A DNA stretch of 64,000 nucleotides, taken from positions 496,001 through 560,000 of the forward strand of contig CAXXDW010000006.1 of NCBI GenBank assembly GCA_963665575.2. Reading direction: 5' to 3'. Below, piece after piece: positions 37,444 through 46,367 of the stretch (the first letter of the stretch is position 1; each line of letters starts with the position of its first letter). Both the position numbers and the translations under genes were made by a program. The DNA is from Rariloculus sp963665575 (GTDB lineage: Bacteria; Pseudomonadota; Gammaproteobacteria; Steroidobacterales; Rariloculaceae). The notes below the pieces were generated by a model that was not told the origin of the DNA, did not search any database, and saw only the letters and a list, made by a program, of their open reading frames with translations.

Positions 37444-39593
37444 TCAAAACTTGCCGTAGTAGCCTTCCTTGAGTGCATCGAAGAGATTCGCGGCCGTGTG
37501 CACCTCGCCGTCGTACTCGATCTCTTCGTCGCCTTTCGCCTCGACGACCGATCCATCCTCGAGTGTGAAACGGTATGTCGTCGCCTTGAGGTCCTTCTCC
37601 TTGACCAGCACGCCCTGGAACGCTTCCGGGTTGAACCGGAATGTCGTGCAGCCCTTCAGCCCCTGTTCGTGCGCGTACAGATAGATGTCCTTGAACTCGT
37701 CGTAGGCGTAGTCCGTCGGCACGTTGGCCGTCTTGGATATCGACGAATCGATCCACTTCTGTGCCGCCGCCTGGATGTCCACGTGCTCTTTCGGCTGGAT
37801 ATCCTCGGAGCTCACGAAATAGTCGGGCAAGCATTCGTCCGGTTCGCTCGAATCCGGCAGCGCCTTCGGATTGACCAGCTCCCGATAGGCGAGCAACTCG
37901 AACGAAAAGACGTCGATCTTCTCCTTGGTCTTCCTGCCCTCGCGGATCACATTGCGAAAATAGTGGTGCGCGAACGAAGGCTCGATGCCGTTACTTGCAT
38001 TGTTGCCGAGCGACAGGGATATCGTGCCGGTCGGGGCGATCGAGCTGTGATGCGTGAACCGCGCACCGGTCTTTTCCAGTTGCGCCGCGAGTTCCGGAGC
38101 AATCGCCGCCACGCGCTGCATGTAGCGGCTGTAGCGCGCGTGAAGGACGCGTCCTGCAATGCGGTCGCCGCGCTTGAAGCCGTCGGCGGCCATTTCCGGC
38201 CGTCGGCGCAACATTTCCCCGGTGACCTCGAAGTCTTCCAGCAGAATCGGCGCGACTCCCTTCTCTTTCGCAAGCTCGAGGCCGGTCTCCCAGCCGGCAA
38301 GGGCCAGTTCGCGCGCGACCCTCTCCGTGAACGCCACCGATTCCGCCGAGCCGTACCGCATGCCGAGCAGCGTCACGGTCGAACCGAGGCCGAGGAAGCC
38401 CATGCCGTGGCGGCGCTTGCGCTCAATTTCCCTACGCTGCGTTTCCAGGGGCAAGCCGTTGACTTCCACGACATTGTCGAGCATCCGCGTGAAGATCTTG
38501 ACGACCTCGCGGTACAGATCCCAGTCGAAACGCGCCCGGTCGCTAAACGGCTCTCGCACGAACTTGGTGAGATTGACCGAACCGAGCAGGCACGCTCCGT
38601 AAGCCGGCAGCGGCTGCTCCCCGCAAGGGTTGGTCGCGCGGATGTTCTCGCACCACCAGTTGTTGTTCATCTCGTTGACGCGATCGATGAGCACAAAGCC
38701 GGGTTCGGCGAAATCGTAGGTCGACGACATGATGACGTCCCACATCCTGCGCGCCGGCATCGTGCGATACACCCTGGCCGCGACGAGGCCGCTGCCGTTC
38801 GTGACGTAGTCGGCATCGATCGGCCATTCGCGCCAGACGATCTGCTCCGGATCCTCGAGATCGAGATCGTCTTCATCGACTTCGCGGCGCGTCACGGGAA
38901 ACGCGAGTTGCCAGGGCCGGTCCTCCCTGACGGCTTGCATGAACTCATCGGTAATGAGCAACGACAGGTTGAACTGCCTCAGCCGGCCGTTCTCGCGCTT
39001 GGCGCGAATGAAGTCCATGACATCGGGATGGCCGACATCGAACGTTCCCATCTGCGCGCCGCGGCGTCCGCCGGCCGACGAGACCGTGAAACACATCTTG
39101 TCGTAAATGTCCATGAACGACAGCGGACCGGAGGTGTGCGCACCGGCGCCTGACACGTATGCGCCGCGCGGGCGCAGCGTCGAGAATTCGTAACCGATGC
39201 CGCAGCCGGCCTTGAGCGTGAGCCCGGCTTCGTGAACCTTGTCGAGAATGTCGTGCATCGAGTCGTTGATGGTTCCGGACACCGTGCAGTTGATCGTCGA
39301 CGTCGCCGGTTTGTGCAGGGGCCCGCGCCGGCGTTCGACATGATCCGGCCGGCCGGGATCGCCCCGTGCTGAAGCGCCCAGAGGAAACGCTCGTACCAGT
39401 GCTCTTTCCGATCCTCATCCTCGACCTCGGCAAGCGCCCTCGCCACGCGCTCCCAGGTCGAGTCCATGGACAGGTCCACCGGCTCGCCGCTGCGGGTCTT
39501 GAGCCGGTACTTGGTGTCCCAGATGTCGAGCGACGCGGCCTGCAGCGGAATGTCCGCAAGTCTGGCGCCGTCGAGTTCCAAAGCTATGCTCAT
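37444..39593 (-). CDS. nrdJa: Class II (B12-dependent) ribonucleotide reductase NrdJa, with an apparent frameshift
   Basis: About 716 codons over two frames. 39593 to about 39320 encodes SLDIWDTKYRLKTRSGEPVD...GRIMSNAGAG; the downstream frame resumes at HKPATSTINCTVSGTINDSM and continues to 37444. The span of 2150 bases is one short of a multiple of three, so one base is missing (or two are extra) in the G/C run at 39316-39324. The catalytic core is otherwise intact: NCTVSGT, ATNPCGEQPLPAYGAC and the finger-loop residues. The enzyme reduces ribonucleotides with adenosylcobalamin. Taken literally, only a protein from 39282 downward would be made, without the N-terminal domain and first active-site cysteine. 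Confidence 0.88.
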
Positions 39594-40169
39594 GCCTGAA
39601 TCAAACCTCTATTTCGTAGCGAAGCGCTGACAGTGCGATGTATTCCACCCTGGGCTGACCAACGTTTCCGAGCGACGCGGTTGCCTGTGCTTGCGCGATT
39701 CCCCCCTTGTAGGACTGGCGACTGCTGCACACGATCCGTATACATGGCCGGCACGTTGCCGGCACAACATCTTGTGCCTCGGCTCTGTAGGTTAGGACGC
39801 CCGGAGCATCCTGTCAAACGATAGTGCAATTAATAATAAAATCATATCGTTATTGCATTTTCATGCACATATTTCGAAAAAATTTCCGGAGCGCGGCGAA
39901 TAACTTGAGGTACCGGTGGAAACACAACATGTAGTATCAGCCTGTCCCCAGATTATCCCGAGGAAACGCACAGGAAGTTCGTGCCCTCGGGCGCTTTTTG
40001 CCCTTCGCGCCATGCACTGCAGGCAGCCCCGAACGCGGCGGCGCCGGGCGTCGGCGCCGCCCCTGCGGGTGTTTCAGCCGCGCGCTCGCTCACCGGCCGC
40101 CTTGCAAGGTCATATACGGTCTACAATAGGGGTCCACGCTCACGGGTTCGTGGGCGCTGCGCGCAGGGT
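39594..40169. other. Divergent intergenic region between nrdJa and the DegP-like gene
   Basis: 576 bases without a supported gene. It holds a palindrome resembling an NrdR box (39761-39778) and a sharply AT-rich stretch at 39817-39888 that stands out from the GC-rich surroundings. In the latter, AACGATA (39817-39823) is complementary to TATCGTT (39845-39851) and TGCAAT (39825-39830) to ATTGCA (39852-39857), two interleaved dyads. I recognise no cobalamin riboswitch. Confidence 0.5.
39761..39778. promoter_or_regulatory. Candidate NrdR box upstream of nrdJa
   Basis: GGCACAACATCTTGTGCC is a perfect palindrome with seven-base arms and a four-base centre. Its 16-base core resembles NrdR operators (ACAC-AT-rich-GTGT), and it lies about 170 bases upstream of a ribonucleotide reductase gene, NrdR's usual target. 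NrdR operators normally occur in pairs about three helical turns apart; I see only a poor partner near 39728-39743. Confidence 0.4.
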
Positions 40170-41561
40170 ATGGCGATGATCGAACAGGCAAGCACAGCCC
40201 GGAGGGTACCCGTCGCCACCGCGCGGCCGGCGCTGTTGCTGCTCCTCCTGTCGGCCTTCTCGGCACCGCTGGCCCAGCAGCCGGCAACAACGCCGTTGCC
40301 TACCCTCGCACCGATGATCGAGCGAACATCGCCGGCAGTCGTCAATATTTCCGTGCGCGGCCGAATCGAGATCGACAACGCGCTTTCCGGCGATCCGCTC
40401 TTCCGGCGGTTTTTTGACGGCCCGCGCGACAACCGACGGGACTTCCGCAGCGCCGGCTCCGGGGTGATCGTCGATGCCGAGCGAGGCTATATCCTCACGA
40501 ACCACCACGTCGTCGAGAATGCGGCGCAGATCACGATTACGCTGATCGACAACCGCGGCTTGCAGGCGCAGGTGATCGGCTCGGATGCCCTCTCGGACCT
40601 CGCGGTGCTCCAGGTTGAAGCCGACACGCTCGCTGAAATGCCATTCGCCGACTCGAGCAGCCTCAGCGTTGGCGATTACGTTGTCGCGATCGGCAACCCG
40701 TTCGGCTTCTCGCATACGGTGACGTCCGGTATCGTCAGCGGACTCAGCCGCTCCGGCGTCAATCCCGACAACCAATCCTACGAAGACTTCATCCAGACGG
40801 ATGCCTCGATCAATCCCGGAAACTCCGGCGGTGCGCTCGTGAACCTCAACGGCGAACTCGTCGGAGTCAATTCCGCAATCGTGTCGCGTACCGGAGGCAA
40901 CATCGGCATCGGATTCGCGATACCCGCCAACATGGCGCGCAACATCATGGAGCAGCTCATCGCCTATGGGCAGGTGAATCGCGGACTGCTCGGCGTCAAC
41001 ATCTCTTCGCTTTCCGCCGAACTCGCCGCATTCTACGGCCTGCAGGACACTTCCGGCGCGCTCGTCACTGGCGTTTCCCCGGGCTCGGCTGCCGAGGATG
41101 CGGGTATCGAGATCCACGACGTCATCGTCAGCGTGAACGGTGAGCCTGTTCGCGATTCACGTGCCCTGCGCAATCTGATCGGCCTGCTCATGCCGGGCGA
41201 AGACGCCCGCGTCGGCTTCGTGCGCGACGGCCGCGACGATGCGGTCACCGCGGTTCTGGATGCGGTCGAGCGAACCAATGCCCGGGCACCGCCCGCGCCG
41301 CTCGAGGTCGAGCCCGTCCTCGACGGCGCCCAGTTCGTTGCTGAAGAGGCGTCCGACGGCGTGGACGGCTTGTTGCTGACGGGGGTCGAGCCCAGTTCGC
41401 CGGCTTTCGCAGCGGGCCTGAGGGTCGGCGACGTGCTTACGCACATCAACCGTGAGCGCGTGCGCAACGTCGACGAGGCACTTGAACTCACGGCCGAGGC
41501 GCCGTCGCTCGTTCTGCAGATCGAGCGCGATGATCGCAGCTTGCTGGTCCCGGTTCGCTGA
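40170..41561 (+). CDS. DegP/DegQ-family periplasmic serine protease
   Basis: 463 residues from ATG 40170 (ATG 40176 also possible). A signal peptide is present (PALLLLLLSAFSAPLAQ, about residues 20-36). The trypsin-like domain keeps the catalytic triad: His in ILTNHHVVENA, Asp in DALSDLAVL and Ser in NPGNSGGAL. Two PDZ domains follow (about 265-355 and 375-455), the second shortened. HtrA proteases degrade or refold damaged envelope proteins. A start farther upstream (39981) would place the signal peptide internally and is rejected. Confidence 0.94.
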   Translation: MAMIEQASTARRVPVATARPALLLLLLSAFSAPLAQQPATTPLPTLAPMIERTSPAVVNISVRGRIEIDNALSGDPLFRRFFDGPRDNRRDFRSAGSGVIVDAERGYILTNHHVVENAAQITITLIDNRGLQAQVIGSDALSDLAVLQVEADTLAEMPFADSSSLSVGDYVVAIGNPFGFSHTVTSGIVSGLSRSGVNPDNQSYEDFIQTDASINPGNSGGALVNLNGELVGVNSAIVSRTGGNIGIGFAIPANMARNIMEQLIAYGQVNRGLLGVNISSLSAELAAFYGLQDTSGALVTGVSPGSAAEDAGIEIHDVIVSVNGEPVRDSRALRNLIGLLMPGEDARVGFVRDGRDDAVTAVLDAVERTNARAPPAPLEVEPVLDGAQFVAEEASDGVDGLLLTGVEPSSPAFAAGLRVGDVLTHINRERVRNVDEALELTAEAPSLVLQIERDDRSLLVPVR

Positions 41562-41581
41562 CAATTTCGCGACGGTATAAT
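41554..41581 (+). promoter_or_regulatory. Candidate promoter upstream of the NAD-binding protein gene
   Basis: A perfect -10 hexamer TATAAT lies at 41576-41581, with TTCGCT (41554-41559) 16 bases upstream as a weak -35 overlapping the end of the protease gene. The next ATG is at 41615. Confidence 0.45.
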
Positions 41582-41614
41582 CCGCGCCCCGCGACGCGCG
41601 GCAACGACGATTCG

Positions 41615-42589
41615 ATGGCAGCAAAGCGAACAGCGCCAACGGTCTGTATCCTCGGCGGAACCGGCTTTGTCGGAAGGTCGCTCAGCAGCCTTCTGGTCCG
41701 GCGCGGCTACGCCGTTCGTATCCCGACCCGCAACCGGCCACGCCACCGCCGCTTGCTCGTGCTGCCCGGCGTCGATCTGCGTCAGGCCGACATCCATGAC
41801 CAGTCGGTGCTCGAGGACCTCGTGCGTGGCTGTGACGCCGCCATCAACCTCGTCGGCATATTGAACGAGCGCGGTCACGACGGCAGCGGATTCAGGACGG
41901 CGCATGTCGACCTGGTCGAGAAGCTGATCGGGGCTTGCCAGGAAGGTGGCGTGACCCGGCTGATCCACATGAGCGCACTCAAGGCCAACCACAATCGCGG
42001 GCCGAGCCACTACCTGAGGACAAAGGGGCAGGCCGAGCGACTCATCGAGACGCTCTGCGGCGACGACATCCGCTACACGATCTTCCAACCCTCCGTAATT
42101 TTTGGCAGCGAGGACAGCTTCATCAACCGTTTCGCGGGGCTCCTTCGCCTGACGCCGATCCTGCCTCTCGCGCGGCTCGAAGCACGGTTTGCCCCGGTCT
42201 TTGTCGAAGATGTCGCGCTCGCTTTCGCAACCGCGCTCGCCGACAGCGATACCTGCGGCAAGACATACGAGCTTTGCGGCCCGGACATCTACTCCCTGCG
42301 CGAGATCCTCGATCTGGTGCGCCGGGAACTGGGCATCAGGCGGCTGATCGTACCGCTGCCGGGGGTACTGGGCCGCCTGCAAGCCGCGGTTGCCGACTAT
42401 CTCATTCCCGGCAAGCCGTTTTCCCTCGACAACCTGCGCTCGATGTCGGTCGCAAGCGTGTGCTCGACCGACGGGCTGAAGCAGCTCGGGATCGCTGCGC
42501 AACCGATGCAACAGATCGTGCGCGGCTATCTCAAACCGGAACCCGCCCGGCTGGCGCTGCTAAGGCGCACGAACCGCCGCCGAGACTGA
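41615..42589 (+). CDS. NAD(P)-binding protein of the NDUFA9/atypical SDR type
   Basis: 324 residues with an N-terminal dinucleotide-binding motif ILGGTGFVGRSL (about residues 12-23) and an atypical short-chain dehydrogenase pattern (HMSALKAN, SHYLRTKGQAERLI). This is the complex I NDUFA9-like family found beside many respiratory and housekeeping genes, whose substrate is unknown. The C-terminus is basic (RRTNRRRD). Its final 30 bases overlap the oppositely oriented lipoprotein gene. Confidence 0.85.
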   Translation: MAAKRTAPTVCILGGTGFVGRSLSSLLVRRGYAVRIPTRNRPRHRRLLVLPGVDLRQADIHDQSVLEDLVRGCDAAINLVGILNERGHDGSGFRTAHVDLVEKLIGACQEGGVTRLIHMSALKANHNRGPSHYLRTKGQAERLIETLCGDDIRYTIFQPSVIFGSEDSFINRFAGLLRLTPILPLARLEARFAPVFVEDVALAFATALADSDTCGKTYELCGPDIYSLREILDLVRRELGIRRLIVPLPGVLGRLQAAVADYLIPGKPFSLDNLRSMSVASVCSTDGLKQLGIAAQPMQQIVRGYLKPEPARLALLRRTNRRRD

Positions 42590-43627
42590 CTTGAGCCACT
42601 GGTCGAGAACCGCTGCCCTTTCGTCCGCCGGCAGCGCAGCGACCGTTTCCATCTCCCGATAGAACGCATCGAGCCCGACGCGGTCCAGTTGCGAACGCAG
42701 CGCCGGCAACCAGCGCCGATACGTTGCGACGGTGGCCAGGGCGGCGTTGTTCAACGGCTGCGCGAACCAGGCATCGTAGTCGTCCGCGCCATCCCAGCGC
42801 GCCTTGAGCGACGCGTACTCGTCCTGCATGAGCTCGAACGATTCGGCCTTGGCCGCGCGCTTTTGGTCGTCTGACAACGGGCTTTCGTAGATTTCCCCGA
42901 GGCGCGCCTGCTGAGCGCCGACGAGCCGCCCGAATGCGTCCTGGCGCCCGGCGCGCTGCCGATAGTGCTCGAGCGCGTCGCTGGCGCCGCGCTCGCCGAG
43001 CCACAGCGCCACGCCGTATTCCTCCACGGCCGTGGCGAAAGCTTCGCTGAGTTCGCTGTCGTCCGCGATGTAGAGTTTCTGATGGGCAAGCTCGTGGAAC
43101 AGCACGCTCGCGATGTATTCCTCGCCCCGGTCGAGCATCGTGTTGAGCACCGGATCTTCGAACCAGCCCAGCGTCGAGTAGGCGCGCACGCCTCCGCTCC
43201 AGGTATCCAGTCCCTCCGCTTCAAGACCTTGCCGGTAGCGCTCGGCAGCTTCCCGGTCGAAGAACCCCCGGTACGTCACGCAGCCTGCGACCGGAAAACA
43301 CGACTGCTCTGGCTCGACGGAAAACTCCCGGGCCGCAACGACGTTCCATACGACGTAGCTCCGATCCAGTTCGACGTAAGTCGTATAACTGTCGTTGTCG
43401 GGCAGCCCAAGCCTGGTTACGGCAAACTCGCGCATGCCGGCGATGCTGCCCAGCGTTGCCCGGACCGCGGCATCCCGGTTGGGGTCCGCGATGACCGCTT
43501 CGATCGGCTCGCGCTTGCGCAACAGCTCAAGCTGCCCGCCGATGGCCTGCAGATAGTACGGCAGACTGCACCCGCCCAACGCGCCGGTACATGCGACGAC
43601 CGCCAGGGAACGGAATACGGACGGCAT
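42560..43627 (-). CDS. Predicted aminopeptidase lipoprotein (COG4324 type)
   Basis: 355 residues. A signal peptide with lipobox ALGGC (cysteine about residue 20) predicts a lipoprotein. The zinc metallopeptidase motif HELAHQ lies in VLFHELAHQKLYIADDSELSEAFATAVEEYGV, with the glutamate of SEAFATAVEE as a likely third ligand. Members are annotated as predicted aminopeptidases without a characterised substrate. It converges on the preceding NAD-binding gene (30-base overlap) and is divergent from cca. Confidence 0.85.
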   Translation of the reverse strand: MPSVFRSLAVVACTGALGGCSLPYYLQAIGGQLELLRKREPIEAVIADPNRDAAVRATLGSIAGMREFAVTRLGLPDNDSYTTYVELDRSYVVWNVVAAREFSVEPEQSCFPVAGCVTYRGFFDREAAERYRQGLEAEGLDTWSGGVRAYSTLGWFEDPVLNTMLDRGEEYIASVLFHELAHQKLYIADDSELSEAFATAVEEYGVALWLGERGASDALEHYRQRAGRQDAFGRLVGAQQARLGEIYESPLSDDQKRAAKAESFELMQDEYASLKARWDGADDYDAWFAQPLNNAALATVATYRRWLPALRSQLDRVGLDAFYREMETVAALPADERAAVLDQWLKSVSAAVRAP

Positions 43628-43737
43628 CGTCGAACCTTATCACGACGCAACGCCCGACTTTTTCAGCCGCGGGCAAGGTACTTTTCTCCAACCCGTGATG
43701 AAAAGAGCAAGCGTACCGCGTAGCGGCTGATCCCCGC

Positions 43738-43881
43738 GTGTCCCCACCATCCCTTCGGGATTGCTCGGGGGGAAGGGGACACGATGTGCGCAGGTGCGCG
43801 GCCCCCACGGCAATGCGGCCGATCGAAGCGTTTCCCTGCCGACTCCTTCGAGCTTGTTCGGGGGAAGGGGACATGATGCGA
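43738..43881. repeat. Two degenerate copies of a 37-38-base repeat upstream of cca
   Basis: Copy 1 (43753-43790) and copy 2 (43846-43881) share the core CGGGGG-GAAGGGGACA-GATG, about 93 bases apart. The first copy is also part of an inverted repeat, GTGTCCCC at 43738-43745 with GGGGACAC at 43775-43782. It fills the lipoprotein/cca divergent region. This looks like a small dispersed repeat unit rather than coding sequence. Confidence 0.6.
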
Positions 43882-43931
43882 GCGGTTGCGTGGCTCCCCC
43901 ACTGCGGGGATGCCCTAACATAGGTACCGAT

Positions 43932-45176
43932 ATGGACGTATATCTGGTTGGCGGCGCGGTCCGCGACGAACTGCTCGACATCGAGCCCGGCGAGCGCGAC
44001 TGGGTCGTCGTCGGCGCCACGGCCGGGGCCTTGCTCAAAAAGGGCTTCAGGCAGGTCGGCCGCGACTTCCCGGTATTTCTCGATCCGGACAATCACGAGG
44101 AGCACGCGCTCGCCCGGACCGAACGCAAGGTGGCGCCCGGGCATACGGGTTTCGCGGTCGACGCATCGCCCGAAGTGACGCTCGAACAGGATCTGGCCCG
44201 GCGCGACCTGACCATCAACGCGATGGCGAAGGACGCCGATGGCCGCATCGTCGACCCCTGGGGCGGGCAGCAGGACATCGCCGACCGAACTCTGCGCCAC
44301 GTCTCCGATGCCTTTTGTGAAGATCCTCTGCGGGTGCTGCGCACCGCGCGCTTCGCGGCGCGCTTCCACGAGCTCGGATTCGCGGTCGCAGCCGAGACGG
44401 TGCAGACCATGGCCGAGATCGTCGCGGCCGACGAGCTCGAAACTCTGCCGGCCGAACGGCTTTGGCAGGAAACGCTCAAGGCGCTCGGCACATCGCGTCC
44501 GGAAATCTATTTCGAGGTGCTACGCGAGTGCGGCGCGCTCGCACGCGTATTTCCGGAAATCGAGAACCTGTACGGCGTACCGCAACCGAAACGCTGGCAC
44601 CCCGAGATCGACTCCGGCGTTCACACCATGATGGCGCTGGCCCTGAGCGCAACCCTGAGCCAGAGCAGCGAGGTCCGCTTCGCTGTGCTCACACACGACC
44701 TCGGCAAGGCCACGACGCCCAAGTGGATGCTGCCGGGACATCGCGGTCACGGCGAACGCTCGGTCGGGCTCATCCGCGTCCTCGCGGCTCGCCTGCGGGT
44801 CCCGCGCAGCTACCAGGCGCTCGCGGAACTCGTGGCACGTCACCACGGCGTCGTCCATCGTGCCGCCGAGCTCCGGCCGCGAACGATCGTCAGGCTGCTG
44901 AGCGACGTTGACGCGTTTCGCCGGCCCGAGCGCTTCGAGAAGTTCCTGACCGCCTGCGAAGCCGACGCGCGCGGCCGGGCCGGCCTGCAGACGCAGCCCT
45001 ACCCGCAGGCCGACCTGCTGCGGCGTGCGCTGGGCGCCGCGCGCGAAGTCGACACGGACGAACTCCAGGCGCCCGGACTCGCCGGCGCCGAACTCGGCGA
45101 GGCGATCCGCGTCCGGCGCGTCCATGCCGTGCGGGAGGCGTTGCAGGAGGAGCGAGGCGCAACGCCGCCGGTGTAG
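43932..45176 (+). CDS. cca: Multifunctional CCA-adding tRNA nucleotidyltransferase
   Basis: 414 residues from ATG 43932 (MDVYLVGGAVRDELLD). The class II nucleotidyltransferase core is visible: LVGGAVRD, RDWVVVGAT and ARRDLTINAMAKD (DxD and RRD motifs), followed by the neck region DPLRVLRTARFAARF. The C-terminal HD domain (HTMMALAL, THDLGKATTP) supplies phosphohydrolase activity as in E. coli Cca. It adds or repairs the tRNA CCA end. The upstream 170-base open extension is repeat sequence and not part of the gene. Confidence 0.95.
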   Translation: MDVYLVGGAVRDELLDIEPGERDWVVVGATAGALLKKGFRQVGRDFPVFLDPDNHEEHALARTERKVAPGHTGFAVDASPEVTLEQDLARRDLTINAMAKDADGRIVDPWGGQQDIADRTLRHVSDAFCEDPLRVLRTARFAARFHELGFAVAAETVQTMAEIVAADELETLPAERLWQETLKALGTSRPEIYFEVLRECGALARVFPEIENLYGVPQPKRWHPEIDSGVHTMMALALSATLSQSSEVRFAVLTHDLGKATTPKWMLPGHRGHGERSVGLIRVLAARLRVPRSYQALAELVARHHGVVHRAAELRPRTIVRLLSDVDAFRRPERFEKFLTACEADARGRAGLQTQPYPQADLLRRALGAAREVDTDELQAPGLAGAELGEAIRVRRVHAVREALQEERGATPPV

Positions 45177-45222
45177 CGTCCGCGCGCCCATCGCCCAGTC
45201 CGTCCTGCCGCCAACAACGCAA

Positions 45223-45332
45223 GGGGATTGGCGCTACCGCTTGCTTGAGACCCTCGCGCGCAGGGATGCGCGCGCGGAGCGTACAAGGATGTATTCACAG
45301 CGTGTCTCGAGCAAGCGGTAGCGCCAATCCCC
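45223..45332 (+). repeat. Large hairpin repeat element, copy A
   Basis: A 110-base element with 29-base inverted arms (45223-45251 and 45304-45332) that match at 28 of 29 positions, the exception being a T/C that still allows G-U pairing in RNA. The 52-base centre contains a second inverted repeat, CGCGCGC...GCGCGCG. About 45 of 53 centre positions match copy B at 61138-61248 in the opposite orientation. It sits between the convergent genes cca and uppP. No coding capacity is supported. It may act as a bidirectional terminator or be a non-autonomous mobile hairpin. Confidence 0.9.
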
Positions 45333-45442
45333 GCAACTGTGCGTCTACCCCGTGAATCTCACCAGGTCGCGCCTTACCAGGGAGCACTACGGATGAATTT
45401 CAGGAGTTGCCGAGACAATCAGCGGCTCTACGCAACCGCTCG

Positions 45443-46222
45443 CTACAACAGGTAGACGAGCGCGCCTCCGAGCAGCACCCTGTAGATCGCGAACGGCGCC
45501 ATGCCGATCCGCTCGATCAGGCTCAGGAACAACGCGATCGCGGCAAACGCCACTGCCGCGGAGACCAGGGCGGCGACCGCCAGGGAAGACCACGCAACCG
45601 GTTCCGGGCTCGACAGGAACTGCATGAGTTGCCAAAGCGCCGCCATCGCAATCGCCGGAATCGCGAGCAGGAAGGAAAACCGGCCCGCGGCCTGCCGACT
45701 TAGTCCCATCGCGAGCGCCACGGTCATCGTGATTCCGGAACGCGACGTGCCGGGAATCAGCGCGAGCGCCTGGCCAAATCCGATCGCGGCAACGTCGCGC
45801 CAGCCGAGCGAGGTCTCTGCCCGGCTGCCCCGTCCAGACCGATCGGCGAGCCAGAGCAGGACGCCGAATCCCGCGGTGCTCGCGGCGATCACGCCGGGCG
45901 AGCGCAGCGCGCCCTCGACCTGACCGGAGAACACGAGTCCCGCGGCGCCGAGCGGCACTGACGCAACCATGATGCAGACCACGAGCCGGAACTCCGGACG
46001 CTGCCGATCGACCACCGCCATCGCCATTCCCGCGAGGTCGCGGCGGAAATAGACAATGACCGCCGCCAGCGTGCCGAGATGCACGGCAATGTCGAAACCG
46101 AGTCCCTGGTCCGGCCAGCCGAGAAGCTCCGGTACCAGGATCAGGTGGCCGGAGCTCGAGATCGGCAGAAACTCGGTGACTCCCTGAATCAGGGCCAGGA
46201 TGACGGCTTGAGCAAGATCCAC
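45443..46222 (-). CDS. uppP: Undecaprenyl-diphosphatase UppP (BacA)
   Basis: 259 residues, a polytopic inner-membrane protein. The family signatures FLPISSSGHL (about residues 18-27, including the active-site glutamate region VTEFLP) and ALIPGTSRSGITM (about 152-164) are intact. UppP dephosphorylates undecaprenyl diphosphate to recycle the lipid carrier for peptidoglycan and other glycans. Loss of this enzyme raises bacitracin sensitivity in other bacteria. Confidence 0.96.
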   Translation of the reverse strand: MDLAQAVILALIQGVTEFLPISSSGHLILVPELLGWPDQGLGFDIAVHLGTLAAVIVYFRRDLAGMAMAVVDRQRPEFRLVVCIMVASVPLGAAGLVFSGQVEGALRSPGVIAASTAGFGVLLWLADRSGRGSRAETSLGWRDVAAIGFGQALALIPGTSRSGITMTVALAMGLSRQAAGRFSFLLAIPAIAMAALWQLMQFLSSPEPVAWSSLAVAALVSAAVAFAAIALFLSLIERIGMAPFAIYRVLLGGALVYLL

Positions 46223-46367
46223 TCGAACCCTCCCAAATCGGGCGAAGCGATGGTAGCAGCTCGGCCGCGGGACGCGCGAAACGCCTTGCTTCGAACGTCA
46301 TCGTCGCCGGCCCGGCACCCGACGCCCGCCGGCGAACCGCAGCCTGCATCGGCTTGCCGCCGGCGCA

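Noticed and set aside
36187..39153. A 988-codon plus-strand open frame opposite hldE-nrdJb-nrdJa
   Set aside because: It is antisense to well-identified genes, crosses gene boundaries and has no recognisable domain.
39594..40169. Cobalamin riboswitch upstream of the B12-dependent reductase
   Set aside because: I could not find the conserved B12-box or other core motifs in this region.
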